A stretch of 38,172 nucleotides of DNA from Nitrospinaceae bacterium (GTDB taxonomy: Bacteria; Nitrospinota; Nitrospinia; Nitrospinales; VA-1): contig JAJDBH010000014.1 of the NCBI GenBank assembly GCA_029261455.1, positions 1 through 38,172 of the forward strand. Direction: 5' to 3'. Position 1 is the first letter of the stretch; every line of letters begins with the position of its first letter. Position numbers and translations under genes: made by a program. Shown here in pieces: positions 1 to 11,128 of the stretch. The notes beneath the pieces were generated by a model. It saw only the letters and a program-made list of their open reading frames with translations. It was not told the origin of the DNA and searched no databases.

Positions 1-1419
1 GATGGGTCCGACACAGGGAGTCCATCCTAACGCGAAGGTAGCGCCAAACAAAAAATACCCTATAAACGTGGAGGCCGGCTTGCCTTGAAAGGTTGCTCCG
101 GAAAAACCTTTTCCGAAAAGGGTCATGACACCAAAAACTCCCACGATACCACCGCCGATTTGAGTTATCTGGAACATATAATCTCTAAGGATTTGGCCCA
201 AAGCACTGGCAGAGGCTCCCATCGCGACAAACAACGATGCTAGCCCGAAAAAGAAGGCCAGAGACATGAGGCCCATGCGTCCTCGATCAGATTGTGCGGT
301 CACGGCAAAATAAGCGGGAAGAATGGGCAATGTGCAGGGGGATAAGAAACTGAACACTCCTGCAATAAAAGCCAGTAAGGTCAGAGCAACGATTCCTGAA
401 TCAGGCAGATTGGGTTTGGGTTGAAAAGGGTTCAAGGGTGCAGACTTTGCGGATGTTGGTTGTTTCTCAGGTGAAGGCGAAATTGAAGGCGTTGAAAAAG
501 CTGTGCCGGTCTTCGCGAAGGCTGCAGTCGCCGCTTTCATAACAGCAGGCTGGCTTGTGCTGACACATCGAAACCCTACATCTGGTGCGGGTTCATCGGC
601 ACTGGAGTATTGTCGGTAACCGCTTCGGGCAAACATCTTGATGGCCTGATCGTACAGGGCACCGGGAAAATGACCGATATCACTAGCGGAATGGCCGCGC
701 AGAATTTTAAAGCCGGCTTGATAATATTCGCTTTGATAGGTGCTTCCCTTATAAGGCTGATAGTCGTCCTCCACCCATTCCCAAACATTGCCGATCAGAT
801 CATGAACTCCTTCCGGGCTGGCACTTTTGGAAAAAGAGCCGACCGTTACAGGCTGGTTTTTGCTGCCGGGTCGATCTGCAAGGTTTGCCCACTTTCCCTG
901 AAAGGTGTCTCCCCAAGGATATTGATATCCATCTTTACCTCTTGCGGCCCGCTCCCATAATTTTTCTGAGGGTAATTTTTTATTGGCCCATTGGCAGAAG
1001 TTTGCCGCGTCAAACCAGCTGACGTAGGTTACCGGATCATTATCTTTACCCTGCGGAAAATTTGTACCCTGCCAGTTTGTCGGCGGAACGGCCTCAAGAG
1101 CATCGATATATTTTTTGTAGCGCTTATGTGTGACCTCATAGCGGTCAATATAGTATCCCTTGAGAAAAATTTTCTGCTGTGGAGTTTCGTCAGCGTACCA
1201 GGGTTTTGGAATGCCAATGGACAGTGCTTCGGCGGCTTCGTCTTTTTTGTCAGTGCCGAATAAAAATGGGCCGGGTGGGATATAAACCATATCCCCTTCA
1301 AGGGAATGATCCTGTTCAGTTTGAGCCCAACTCTCATACGGGAATAATAAAAGGAAAGTGAATAGGACAACTGAGAATAGACTGGAGGTTGAGTTTTTTA
1401 TAGACAGGGCATTTTGCAT
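1..1419 (-). CDS. SUMF1 (formylglycine-generating enzyme-like) domain fused to CcdA-type membrane thiol reductase, 3' end beyond window
   Basis: An open frame starts at the ATG complementary to 1417-1419 and reads to the left edge without a stop. Residues 1-34 look like a signal peptide or membrane anchor. About residues 45-283 form a SUMF1/FGE-sulfatase fold domain: MVYIPPGPFLFGTD at the start, then YIDRYEVTH, PVTYVSWFDAANFCQWA, LPSEKLWERAARG, YPWGD, GNVWEWVEDDY and GFRC at the end. A Pro/Ser-rich linker of about 50 residues leads into hydrophobic segments with the CcdA/DsbD hallmarks FLSPCTLPILP (about residue 361) and GWTPCVGPI at the edge. These are the two membrane cysteines that pass electrons from cytoplasmic thioredoxin to the periplasm. 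The TlpA thioredoxin gene lies just upstream on the same strand, a fitting partner. I checked the fusion codon by codon through 300-600 and found no frameshift. The role of the SUMF1 part is unknown to me. Confidence 0.85.
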   Translation of the reverse strand, partial: MQNALSIKNSTSSLFSVVLFTFLLLFPYESWAQTEQDHSLEGDMVYIPPGPFLFGTDKKDEAAEALSIGIPKPWYADETPQQKIFLKGYYIDRYEVTHKRYKKYIDALEAVPPTNWQGTNFPQGKDNDPVTYVSWFDAANFCQWANKKLPSEKLWERAARGKDGYQYPWGDTFQGKWANLADRPGSKNQPVTVGSFSKSASPEGVHDLIGNVWEWVEDDYQPYKGSTYQSEYYQAGFKILRGHSASDIGHFPGALYDQAIKMFARSGYRQYSSADEPAPDVGFRCVSTSQPAVMKAATAAFAKTGTAFSTPSISPSPEKQPTSAKSAPLNPFQPKPNLPDSGIVALTLLAFIAGVFSFLSPCTLPILPAYFAVTAQSDRGRMGLMSLAFFFGLASLFVAMGASASALGQILRDYMFQITQIGGGIVGVFGVMTLFGKGFSGATFQGKPASTFIGYFLFGATFALGWTPCVGPI

Positions 1420-1430
1420 GGACAACAGAT

Positions 1431-1946
1431 TCAGTTCGCTAAAAGGTTTTCAAAGTACAGAATGTTGTCAGGGCTTGCCCAGTCTTCCGCTCCTCTTAGC
1501 TCACCGATGATATTGCCTTCCGGGTTTATCATGAAAGTGGTGGGCAGGCTGACCACTCCAAACTTGTTACTTGCTTGCAATTGTTGGTCGAGCAAGACGG
1601 GAAAGGTAAGATTATTTGCTTTAATAAAAGGTTCCACAATTTGCGCGCCAAACATATCGTTGGAGATGGCAAGCAGGGAAAAATTTTTCGATTTGAAACG
1701 CTGGTGCAGGGTTTCCAGTGAAGGCATTTCTACTTTGCAAGGTCCGCACCAGGTTGCCCAGAAATTAACCAGAACGTATTTCCCTCTTTGCTGGCTGAGG
1801 CTGACTTCTTCTCCGTTGAGCGATTTGAGAGTGAAGTTTGGTGCCGGTATGGTTGGTTCTGCCACGGCAAAGGTCGAAGAAAGCAATAGCACAATGCAGA
1901 CAGATGCCAGATGATAAATCAGTGCGGTTTTTTTATTGAGGCTCAT
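1431..1946 (-). CDS. TlpA/ResA-family periplasmic thiol-disulfide oxidoreductase
   Basis: 171-residue thioredoxin-fold protein. Residues 1-29 are a signal peptide or N-terminal anchor (hydrophobic core, cut near FAVAE). The AhpC/TSA-like start PAPNFTLKSLNGEEVSL is followed by the redox motif ATWCGPC (Cys67 and Cys70) and the cis-proline region VSLPTTFMINPEG. Members reduce disulfides in the periplasm, for example during cytochrome c maturation, taking electrons from CcdA or DsbD. The CcdA fusion begins only 11 bases downstream, which strongly suggests co-transcription and a shared pathway. I chose the Met at 1946 because the longer frame (to 2024) would place 26 non-secretory residues before the signal peptide and overlap the upstream nfu gene. 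Confidence 0.9.
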   Translation of the reverse strand: MSLNKKTALIYHLASVCIVLLLSSTFAVAEPTIPAPNFTLKSLNGEEVSLSQQRGKYVLVNFWATWCGPCKVEMPSLETLHQRFKSKNFSLLAISNDMFGAQIVEPFIKANNLTFPVLLDQQLQASNKFGVVSLPTTFMINPEGNIIGELRGAEDWASPDNILYFENLLAN

Positions 1947-2002
1947 ATAAGACTCTGGTTTGGTTGGGTGTATATCGGGGACAAATTGGAAAAGAGGGAG
2001 AT

Positions 2003-2224
2003 TTAGTCTACCGCTTCGACGCAACGTACCATCGGGATAGCTTTTTTCAAAGCTTTCTCAATGCCCATCTTCAGAGTCATGGTGGAACTGGAGCAGGAAA
2101 CGCAGGCTCCCACAAGCCGGACCTTTACAACGCCGTCATCAATATCTACCAACTCAACGTTGCCACCATCCGCAATGAGCATGGGCCGTACACTTTCGAG
2201 CACCTCTTCGACTTCTTCTCTCAT
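2003..2224 (-). CDS. NifU C-terminal domain (Nfu-type) Fe-S scaffold
   Basis: 73-residue single-domain Nfu protein. It begins [25 protein letters not shown], the usual start of this domain, and keeps the cluster-binding CxxC as [18 protein letters not shown] (Cys41 and Cys44). The common form is CGGC followed by Pro, so the surroundings are slightly altered but both ligands are present. Such proteins carry a 4Fe-4S cluster between two monomers and hand it to apo-proteins. It lies between a 2[4Fe-4S] ferredoxin gene (upstream) and tlpA (downstream), so delivery to the neighbouring ferredoxins is a reasonable inference. Confidence 0.9.
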   Translation of the reverse strand: MREEVEEVLESVRPMLIADGGNVELVDIDDGVVKVRLVGACVSCSSSTMTLKMGIEKALKKAIPMVRCVEAVD

Positions 2225-2290
2225 GGGACCCCTCTTTTTGAGATTACTTTATTTCCAAACCTTATCACAGGAAACAGGTCAAAGGTTCAT

Positions 2291-2352
2291 TAAGCCGAGA
2301 TAACCTATTGCCAGCCGGTGAACGCTATTGCAGCAGGCCCCACGCCCAGTGG
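2291..2352 (+). repeat. Dispersed ~60-bp intergenic repeat, copy A
   Basis: Starts TAAGCCGAGA and contains CTATTGCAGCAGGCCCCACG, then CCAGTGG. It matches copies at 3531-3591 (opposite strand) and 35298-35358, and partly 12392-12442. It ends exactly at the stop codon of the ferredoxin gene, in antisense to it. Confidence 0.65.
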
Positions 2353-3109
<757 letters not shown>

Positions 3110-3169
3110 ACAACATTCTGTGACGTTTGGCTTTTGTTGTCAAATAGTTTTGGTGGATATATTGCTGTT

Positions 3170-3460
3170 TCAGGGGTGGGTTTTAATGACCAGATCGTCA
3201 TTAACGGTGACTTGACAGGCCATGCGGAAGTCAGCGGGCTTTTTAGCCAGCTTTTCTGTTTCGGTTTCGTTGCGAGGCTCCACGTTTCCTGCAACAATCT
3301 GGACGGTGCAGGCGGTACAAAGTCCGCGCCCCCGACAGTTCAGAATTTTATGAATATTGGCATAAATACTGAATTTATTGCGGATAGCCGCTTGTCGAAG
3401 GTTTTCTCCAGGCTCGACCTGAATGGTGCGATTCTCTCTCTCAAAATGAACTTTATGCAT
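3170..3460 (-). CDS. 2Fe-2S ferredoxin (adrenodoxin/plant-like fold)
   Basis: About 96-residue ferredoxin with four cluster ligands arranged NCRGRGLCTACTV plus a distal Cys in RMACQV, the C-x5-C-x2-C...C pattern of 2Fe-2S ferredoxins. It starts MHKVHFERENRTIQVEPGE, a normal first beta-hairpin. In-frame starts at 3469 and 3496 would add 3 or 12 residues. A GGAGG-like run lies about 16 bases before the 3496 ATG, so the longer form cannot be excluded. It probably carries electrons for a cytoplasmic oxidoreductase; the partner is not in view. Confidence 0.88.
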   Translation of the reverse strand: MHKVHFERENRTIQVEPGENLRQAAIRNKFSIYANIHKILNCRGRGLCTACTVQIVAGNVEPRNETETEKLAKKPADFRMACQVTVNDDLVIKTHP

Positions 3461-3530
3461 GGCTGACATCCGCGAATTATAAGTTTCCCGGATCATACCG
3501 GACTAGCTACCCCCTCCGCAATCATTTTCT

Positions 3531-3591
3531 CCACTCGGCGTGGGGCCAACTGCAATAGCTTGATCTGGCTGGCAAAGGGTTTCTCGGTTTG
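3531..3591 (-). repeat. Dispersed ~60-bp intergenic repeat, copy D
   Basis: Read on the minus strand it runs CCGAGA, TTGCCAGCC, then CTATTGCAGTTGGCCCCACG and CCGAGTGG. The 20-base core is identical to copy B at 35298-35358. It lies between the cytochrome c and 2Fe-2S ferredoxin genes, in the same sense as them. Confidence 0.65.
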
Positions 3592-3659
3592 ATGAGGGTT
3601 GGGATGATTCACATCCAGGAGGGTTGTTTTTGCGCGCTTGCTTGTGATCTTCCCTCGAA

Positions 3660-3684
3660 AAAGTGAACACTTTTATCAGTGTCC
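3660..3684 (-). terminator. Possible weak rho-independent terminator after cytochrome c gene
   Basis: On the minus strand ACACT-GATAAA-AGTGT forms a 5-bp hairpin, followed by TTCACTTTTT. It sits just past the cytochrome c stop. The stem is short, so this is tentative. Confidence 0.35.
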
Positions 3685-3692
3685 ATCTGTGG

Positions 3693-4061
3693 TTACAATT
3701 GCATCAGTTTTTTGCGGATGTAACTCACTACGGAACGGATTTCTTTTTTTGTTAGGTTTGATTCCCACGGCATCATGGCGGTGCCTTTTCTTCCTTTTGT
3801 GATGGAGTGGATCATTCGCTCTTCGGACAGTTCTTTTTTTGATTTTTCGGCGGTGAAATTTTTTGGTGGTGGATTCAGCACATTCGCGGCAAAGGTTTTA
3901 CCGTCACCTTTATCTCCGTGGCAGGCTTTGCAATGCTTGTAGAATATATCGCGCCCGATTTCGAGATCAGCAGGGTTTGCGAAGGCCTTGGGCAGGAGGG
4001 GTCCACTGATGAATATCAGGAACAGTGCTACGCTTAAAATCTTCCCCCTACAATCTGCCAT
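3693..4061 (-). CDS. Periplasmic class I cytochrome c
   Basis: 122-residue small monoheme cytochrome. Residues 1-28 form a signal peptide ending KAFA. The haem motif is CKACH (Cys44, Cys47, His48) in the context YKHCKACHGDKGDGKT, and the distal Met is in GTAMMPW (Met96 or Met97). The length and order of motifs fit the cytochrome c553/c6-like group that carries electrons to periplasmic oxidases or reductases. The ATG overlaps the glnD stop by one base (TAATG), implying translational coupling, which is odd for two unrelated functions. Confidence 0.92.
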   Translation of the reverse strand: MADCRGKILSVALFLIFISGPLLPKAFANPADLEIGRDIFYKHCKACHGDKGDGKTFAANVLNPPPKNFTAEKSKKELSEERMIHSITKGRKGTAMMPWESNLTKKEIRSVVSYIRKKLMQL

Positions 4062-6751
4062 TACCGCACGTCTTCCAGTTTTTCGATCATCAGAGTATGG
4101 ATCATATGTTCTTTGAAGCTGCGGATCACTTTGTTGAGGTCGAAATTCGGATTTCTCAGCGATACATAGAAAACATCAATGGCACGATCACCTTGAGTGG
4201 AAATCTTGGCTCGATGAATTCGAATGCCAAAATCTGCAAACACGGCAGAAACTTTGTAGAGCATGCCGATATGGTCCCGGGCTTCTACTCGGATCACTGT
4301 GAAAGGATTGCCCACTGTTCTTTCAACATGGACTCTGGGGACCATAGCCATCTTTTTCTGCTCACCCGCGTAACGGATTCGGGACTTCAACATTTTTTGT
4401 AAACTGGTTTCTCCCGTAAACAACTGACTCAGGCTATTTTTAATATCTTTCCATATTTCGAGATCTTCGGCATCAGCTTTGGCATTTGCTTCTACCTGCA
4501 GTGTGACAATCACGATGCCATCTTTTTTGAGATAGATTTGTGCGCCGAGGATGTTTAAGTTTTTGGCGGTAATGGTTCCTACAAGTTTTTTAAAAGCTTC
4601 ACTACCAATGGGGCAACAAAGAGTCAGGTTGTGATAGTTCCCTTCTTCATGGAACTGATGATGAAGAATAAACAACTTATCCTTGAAAGACCGGATGAGG
4701 CGGATGTGAAGCGCAACCTCTTGGGATGATGCTGTCATTAGATAATCTTCCGGCATTTGGCGAAGATGTTCTTCGATGTCGTTCACAGGCAGTTCGCGTT
4801 GCAGGGCTTTGAAAACCCCTGCCCGTGTTGCCAGGGGTTGTTGTTCCAAAGACTCAGGATCTTGCAGATGTTTCAGGGTTCTTTCATATAATTCTGAAAG
4901 TAATATTTTTTTCCAGGCGGTCAAAGTTCCCGGTGCCACTGCTCGCAACTCGGCATAGCTAAGCAGATAGAGTCCCTTCAACATTTCCGGGTTTGCAACC
5001 GTTTCCGCAAATTTTCGGATCACTGTAGGTTGGTGGATATCCTGATGCAAAGCCGTTTCGATCATGGTGTAAGGATGGGCCAGAAGGAAATGCAGGACTT
5101 GCCCATCCTCCTCATCGAGGCTTAGTCTTTCTGTCAGAGATTTTAAAAATTCTCCTGGTTCGTCAGTGGGTACTTTCCCCACCGATTGCAGAAGAGCCGA
5201 TAGCTTCAAAATCCCTTTTCTCAGATAACTCTGATACAAGGTGGTCAGATCGGTGGGGTTAGTGATGCCGGTTACAGCCAGTTCATCAAGAAAGCGAATG
5301 ACGCGCAGGGAATGTTCATCGGCAGTATAATGATGATAGAAGTCATGGTTCACCTTGCAGTGTGCCCACCCAAATTCTGGCAGGATCTGTTCCAGAATGT
5401 CTGTTTCATGCATCAGTCGCAGAATCTTCGCAGCAAACTTATCTTTCAAAATAGAGAACAAGAGACCCCTAACTTCTTCTCCTTTCATGAATTGGGCGTT
5501 AATGAGATTTTTACTCAGTCGCATTTGCCGTTGGAGTTTGTAATCGGGCAGAACCTGATGTTGTTTACAAAGCTCTAACGCGGTCAATAAAAGTGATTTA
5601 TCTTTTTTGAAATCTTCTTTCGCGTCACCGCTATAAATAAGGGAAGAATCTGAAATATGGAACCCATGGCCTACCGATTTTTTTGTCAATGAGGAGATTA
5701 CTTTTTTGAGCGATCTCTTAGGTTGGCGGCAATGCTCGAAAAGGTTTTGCGAAAAAGTATAGATATTGGTGGCATGCAGATAGTAGTCGCGCATGAACTC
5801 TTCCACAGGCTGACCCTGGTCGGAAGACTGGTACCCCAGGTTGGTGGCCAGTTGCTTCTGAGTGGCAAAAGTCAGGACATCGGTCTTTTTCTCGGTCAGA
5901 TAATGAAGTTCATTGCGGACTCGTAGTGAGAAATCAACAGAATGGTAGAGCGACTCAATTTCTTCGTTGGACAGAGCATGGGCTTCATTTATTTCTCGAA
6001 GCGAATGGCAACCATAGCGCACGGCGGTGGCCCATAAGGCGCTGTGGTAGTCCCGCAATCCTCCAGGTCCGTTTTTGATGTCGGGTTCCGGGTGACAGAC
6101 CACGCTGTCACCTTGGCCGTATCGGGTGTATTTTTCTTTTAATTTGGAGTTTAAGAACTGTTTTACGTGTTTTTGCAAAACATTTTTATGAATGGAGTTG
6201 TAAAACTTGTCATAAGTGGTTCGATTGCCAATGAGGAACCGGGTTTCTATCATGGAGGTTTTGATGGTCAAATCCTCTTGAGCAAGTTTCACACAGTCTT
6301 TAATGGTGCGGGAGCTGTGACCAATTTCCATGTCGAATCCCCAGATCACAGATAGCGCATCCTTAATAAATGTTTCTGTGATGGGTTGAGTTTTTCCAGA
6401 AAGGAGAAACAGGAGGTCAATATCTGAAAGCGGATTAAGTTCTCCCCGACCATAACCTCCTACAGCGATGAGGGTGAAATCTTCCAGAATGTTAGCTTCA
6501 GAATAAATCTCAAGCTGTGTCATGGAAAGAAGGACATGCCGAATGACCTCATCGACCAAACTGGTATGTGCCTGGATGATTTCGCGTCCACCTGTTCCCG
6601 AGCGATGCCAGGCTTTGATCTTTTCTTTCTCATCCTTCAATAGTTGCTTAAAGGTCTGGAAATAGGGCAGTCTCTGCTTGGGGTCGGCAGGGATATTCTT
6701 AACTTGGCTGAAATCAAGCGCCAGTCGGTAGTTGTTTTCAGAATTATCCAT
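4061..6751 (-). CDS. glnD: GlnD-family PII uridylyltransferase with degenerate HD (uridylyl-removing) domain
   Basis: 896 residues, the normal GlnD length. The nucleotidyltransferase site is intact: GGYGRGELNPLSDIDLLFL (residues 98-116, metal-binding Asp110 and Asp112). NGPGGLRDYH (about 228-236) and the GlnD-specific helical region follow. The HD domain begins normally (NHDFYHHYTADEHSLRV, His480). The canonical HD pair is replaced by Gln522-Ser523 (ALLQSVGKVPTDE, where E. coli has ALFHDIAKGRGGD), the later His aligns with Pro560, and the last Asp aligns with Glu601. Two C-terminal ACT domains follow (about 720-765 and 815-885); the first lacks the usual DRPG start. The enzyme should modify PII-type proteins when nitrogen is short, but deuridylylation looks lost. 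It is the first gene of the minus-strand run. Confidence 0.92.
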   Translation of the reverse strand: MDNSENNYRLALDFSQVKNIPADPKQRLPYFQTFKQLLKDEKEKIKAWHRSGTGGREIIQAHTSLVDEVIRHVLLSMTQLEIYSEANILEDFTLIAVGGYGRGELNPLSDIDLLFLLSGKTQPITETFIKDALSVIWGFDMEIGHSSRTIKDCVKLAQEDLTIKTSMIETRFLIGNRTTYDKFYNSIHKNVLQKHVKQFLNSKLKEKYTRYGQGDSVVCHPEPDIKNGPGGLRDYHSALWATAVRYGCHSLREINEAHALSNEEIESLYHSVDFSLRVRNELHYLTEKKTDVLTFATQKQLATNLGYQSSDQGQPVEEFMRDYYLHATNIYTFSQNLFEHCRQPKRSLKKVISSLTKKSVGHGFHISDSSLIYSGDAKEDFKKDKSLLLTALELCKQHQVLPDYKLQRQMRLSKNLINAQFMKGEEVRGLLFSILKDKFAAKILRLMHETDILEQILPEFGWAHCKVNHDFYHHYTADEHSLRVIRFLDELAVTGITNPTDLTTLYQSYLRKGILKLSALLQSVGKVPTDEPGEFLKSLTERLSLDEEDGQVLHFLLAHPYTMIETALHQDIHQPTVIRKFAETVANPEMLKGLYLLSYAELRAVAPGTLTAWKKILLSELYERTLKHLQDPESLEQQPLATRAGVFKALQRELPVNDIEEHLRQMPEDYLMTASSQEVALHIRLIRSFKDKLFILHHQFHEEGNYHNLTLCCPIGSEAFKKLVGTITAKNLNILGAQIYLKKDGIVIVTLQVEANAKADAEDLEIWKDIKNSLSQLFTGETSLQKMLKSRIRYAGEQKKMAMVPRVHVERTVGNPFTVIRVEARDHIGMLYKVSAVFADFGIRIHRAKISTQGDRAIDVFYVSLRNPNFDLNKVIRSFKEHMIHTLMIEKLEDVR

Positions 6752-6794
6752 TGAGAAAAATCAGAGGGAAGATAGTTTAATGAAGAATATAATT

Positions 6795-6823
6795 ATTATA
6801 CCAAATTTTAAGTTTTGTTCATT
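6795..6823 (-). promoter_or_regulatory. Predicted glnD promoter (extended -10)
   Basis: On the minus strand TGGTATAAT is a perfect -10 with the TGn extension; the -35 area is weak. It lies about 45 bases before the glnD ATG. Confidence 0.5.
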
Positions 6824-6946
6824 TATGGTTTTATAAAATGAAAGCTTTGGGGCTTGTAAAATGAATGCTTTACCGACAGTTTCGGTTCTGTTTCCTTTTA
6901 GTCCTTTTTTCAGTGTTTTTGAGGAAAATTGTTGGACCAAAATTGC

Positions 6947-6975
6947 TTGACAAGAAGGGGGTAATAATTTAGCTT
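6947..6975 (+). promoter_or_regulatory. Predicted icd promoter
   Basis: TTGACA (perfect -35), 17-base spacer, TAGCTT as a weak -10. It would give an untranslated leader of about 110 bases. Confidence 0.45.
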
Positions 6976-7075
6976 AGCCGTTCTTCTATACATATTGCGA
7001 TGGGCTTACCTGTTATATCTGCCATTCGAGATTTGATAATTTTTGTGATTTATTAATAAACATATTTTAAAGTAA

Positions 7076-9325
<2,250 letters not shown>

Positions 9326-9367
9326 TAAGTCTGATCATATAAAAGGCGGTTAACGCTGCTAATAACA

Positions 9368-9392
9368 GACCAAACCTGATTCAGGTTTGGTC
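9368..9392 (+). terminator. Strong inverted repeat between icd and mdh
   Basis: GACCAAACCTGA-T-TCAGGTTTGGTC: perfect 12-bp arms around one base. No T-run follows, so it may be a transcript-stability or processing hairpin rather than a true terminator. It lies 17 bases before the mdh start. Confidence 0.5.
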
Positions 9393-9409
9393 GCATGTAA
9401 GGGGACTGT

Positions 9410-10363
9410 ATGTCAAGCGCGAGAAAGAAAATTACTGTAGTTGGCGCAGGTCAGGTTGGGGCGACTGTTGCCCAACTGACAGCTTATAAAAACCTTGGCG
9501 ATGTGGTGATCATTGATATCGTCGAAGGGGTGCCGCAAGGCAAGGCGTTGGATTTGCAAGAGTCAAGCTGTCTACAGGTTTTCGATAGTCTCGTTACAGG
9601 TACTAACGATTACAAGGATACGGCCAATTCCGATATCGTGGTGATCACGGCAGGGCTCCCCCGCAAACCAGGCATGAGTCGCGAAGATCTTCTTGCTACC
9701 AATGCGAAAATTGTGCAATCGGTGACGGAAAATATCATGGAGCATTCCCGTGATCCGATTATCATCGTAGTGTCGAATCCACTCGATGCGATGGTGTACA
9801 TGGCTAAAAAAACCGGCAACCTGCCGAAGAACAAAATCATCGGTATGGCTGGCGTGCTCGACTCGGCGCGGTTGCGTACTTTTGTCTCGCTGGAGCTGGG
9901 GTGTTCACTGGTAGATGTGGATGCAATGGTTCTTGGCGGGCACGGTGACTCCATGGTGCCGCTTCCTCGTTATACCTCAGTGTCGGGGATCTCGATCACC
10001 GAACTGATGACCCCGGAACAGATTGAACGGGTGGTTGAGCGCACACGAAAAGGAGGGGCAGAAATCGTCCAACTGCTTAAAACCGGTAGCGCCTTCTATG
10101 CACCCGGTGCTTCTGTTGTGAAAATGATTGAGGCAATTTTGCAGGATAAACGTCGCATCCTCCCTTGTACTGCTTATCTTGAAGGGGAGTATGGCTGGAG
10201 TGGGATTTTCTTCGGTGTGCCCGTCATGATGGGCATCCACGGAATCGAGAAAGTCATTGAACTAAATATGACCGATGAAGAAAAAGCCGCTCTCGATAAA
10301 TCTGCGCAGGATGTGAAGAAAACCTGTGATGAAATTGATGAAATCCTGAAAAACGGTTCCTAA
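9410..10363 (+). CDS. mdh: Malate dehydrogenase (LDH-like, type III)
   Basis: 317 residues. The N-terminal Rossmann motif is [14 protein letters not shown], and an acidic residue ends beta-2 (VVIID), indicating NAD use. The substrate loop [17 protein letters not shown] carries the Arg (in LPRKPG) that selects malate/oxaloacetate over lactate/pyruvate. SNPLDAMVY and the catalytic His in [10 protein letters not shown] are present. It interconverts malate and oxaloacetate in the TCA or reductive TCA cycle. A ribosome binding site AAGGGGA precedes the ATG. It probably shares transcripts with icd, separated by the inverted repeat. Confidence 0.96.
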   Translation: MSSARKKITVVGAGQVGATVAQLTAYKNLGDVVIIDIVEGVPQGKALDLQESSCLQVFDSLVTGTNDYKDTANSDIVVITAGLPRKPGMSREDLLATNAKIVQSVTENIMEHSRDPIIIVVSNPLDAMVYMAKKTGNLPKNKIIGMAGVLDSARLRTFVSLELGCSLVDVDAMVLGGHGDSMVPLPRYTSVSGISITELMTPEQIERVVERTRKGGAEIVQLLKTGSAFYAPGASVVKMIEAILQDKRRILPCTAYLEGEYGWSGIFFGVPVMMGIHGIEKVIELNMTDEEKAALDKSAQDVKKTCDEIDEILKNGS

Positions 10364-10504
10364 CTACTCGGCGTACCCCTTCGGGGCATGAAGATTGATG
10401 AAGGATCATAACATGCTACCAATGAGCAATAACTGCTATTGCTTGCCAAAACGCATCTCTGCAAAATGAACCTCTGATATTTTCTACCCTTGCAAGAGGG
10501 CGGC

Positions 10505-10521
10505 GAGCCTTCGGTGGCAAT
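10505..10521 (+). repeat. Short GGCAAT repeat, diverged copy
   Basis: GAGCCTTCGGTGGCAAT resembles the hairpin-AGGCAAT elements at 13676 and 15049, sharing the GAGCC..CG..GGCAAT frame. The stem is imperfect here. Confidence 0.35.
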
Positions 10522-10555
10522 AAAAAATCTTCCCCTTTTTGAAGAGTATTAAGAT

Positions 10556-10987
10556 TTATGCGACCGGAAGACTTTTCTTGAAAGTTTCCATCAATACGGT
10601 TGTATAAGAAGGTTCATCTCGAATTAGTTCATGGGTATACCCTTCTTCTAGAAAATCTGATATTCCTTCTAATTTGGACTTATCAACAGACTCCAAATCT
10701 GCAAACCCCATGCTCCAACCTTTGAAGCTTCTCTTCGAAATTTCTCCATTATAAATTAATTTCAGAGAGCGATGCCTTTCATCGGTTTTGATGGTTTCCA
10801 ATAAATCAAATATAACCTGCTTCCCTCCTTCTAAGATCTGCATAAATTCCCTGGTCCGTTTCTGATAAACAAGTAGACCCGTGACTTCCAAACGAGCATT
10901 CTTTTCACGAGATACTTTCAATATATCCAGGATGTCAGCATCCCGCATCTCCCGGGTTGCCATGCTGCAGTAGAATAGTTCGTGCAT
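10556..10987 (-). CDS. BLUF-domain blue-light sensor (FAD)
   Basis: 143-residue short BLUF protein. All photocycle residues are present: Tyr6 (LFYCSMAT), Asn30 (REKNARLEVTGLLVY), Gln50 (FMQILEG) and the Trp91/Met93 pair (FKGWSMGF), which correspond to the Tyr/Gln/Trp/Met set known from AppA and similar proteins. Only about 45 residues follow the core, so there is no output domain. Short BLUF proteins act by binding a separate partner, which is not evident among the neighbours. The gene stands alone between mdh (convergent) and a phosphatase gene. Confidence 0.93.
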   Translation of the reverse strand: MHELFYCSMATREMRDADILDILKVSREKNARLEVTGLLVYQKRTREFMQILEGGKQVIFDLLETIKTDERHRSLKLIYNGEISKRSFKGWSMGFADLESVDKSKLEGISDFLEEGYTHELIRDEPSYTTVLMETFKKSLPVA

Positions 10988-11024
10988 AGGTGTCGCGACC
11001 TTTTCAAGAGAGAAATATTGTTTG

Positions 11025-11052
11025 ATTATAGCTAAAAATGTCTCTGTGTTAT
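11025..11052 (-). promoter_or_regulatory. Predicted promoter of the BLUF gene
   Basis: On the minus strand ATAACA, 16-base spacer, TATAAT (perfect -10), about 40 bases before the ATG. Confidence 0.45.
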
Positions 11053-11128
11053 AGGTTGTATGACCTCATGTCCGGTGCGGGACTTAGGAGAAGGAGGAGC
11101 CACACTGGACCTAACGTCATGTTGGTGG

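Noticed and set aside
10374-10388. CCCC-TTC-GGGG hairpin after mdh as a terminator
   Set aside because: The stem is only four base pairs and no T-run follows.
11070-11110. GTCCGGTG/CACTGGAC imperfect inverted repeat between the phosphatase and BLUF genes
   Set aside because: One wobble pair, a 25-base loop and no T-run; too weak to call.
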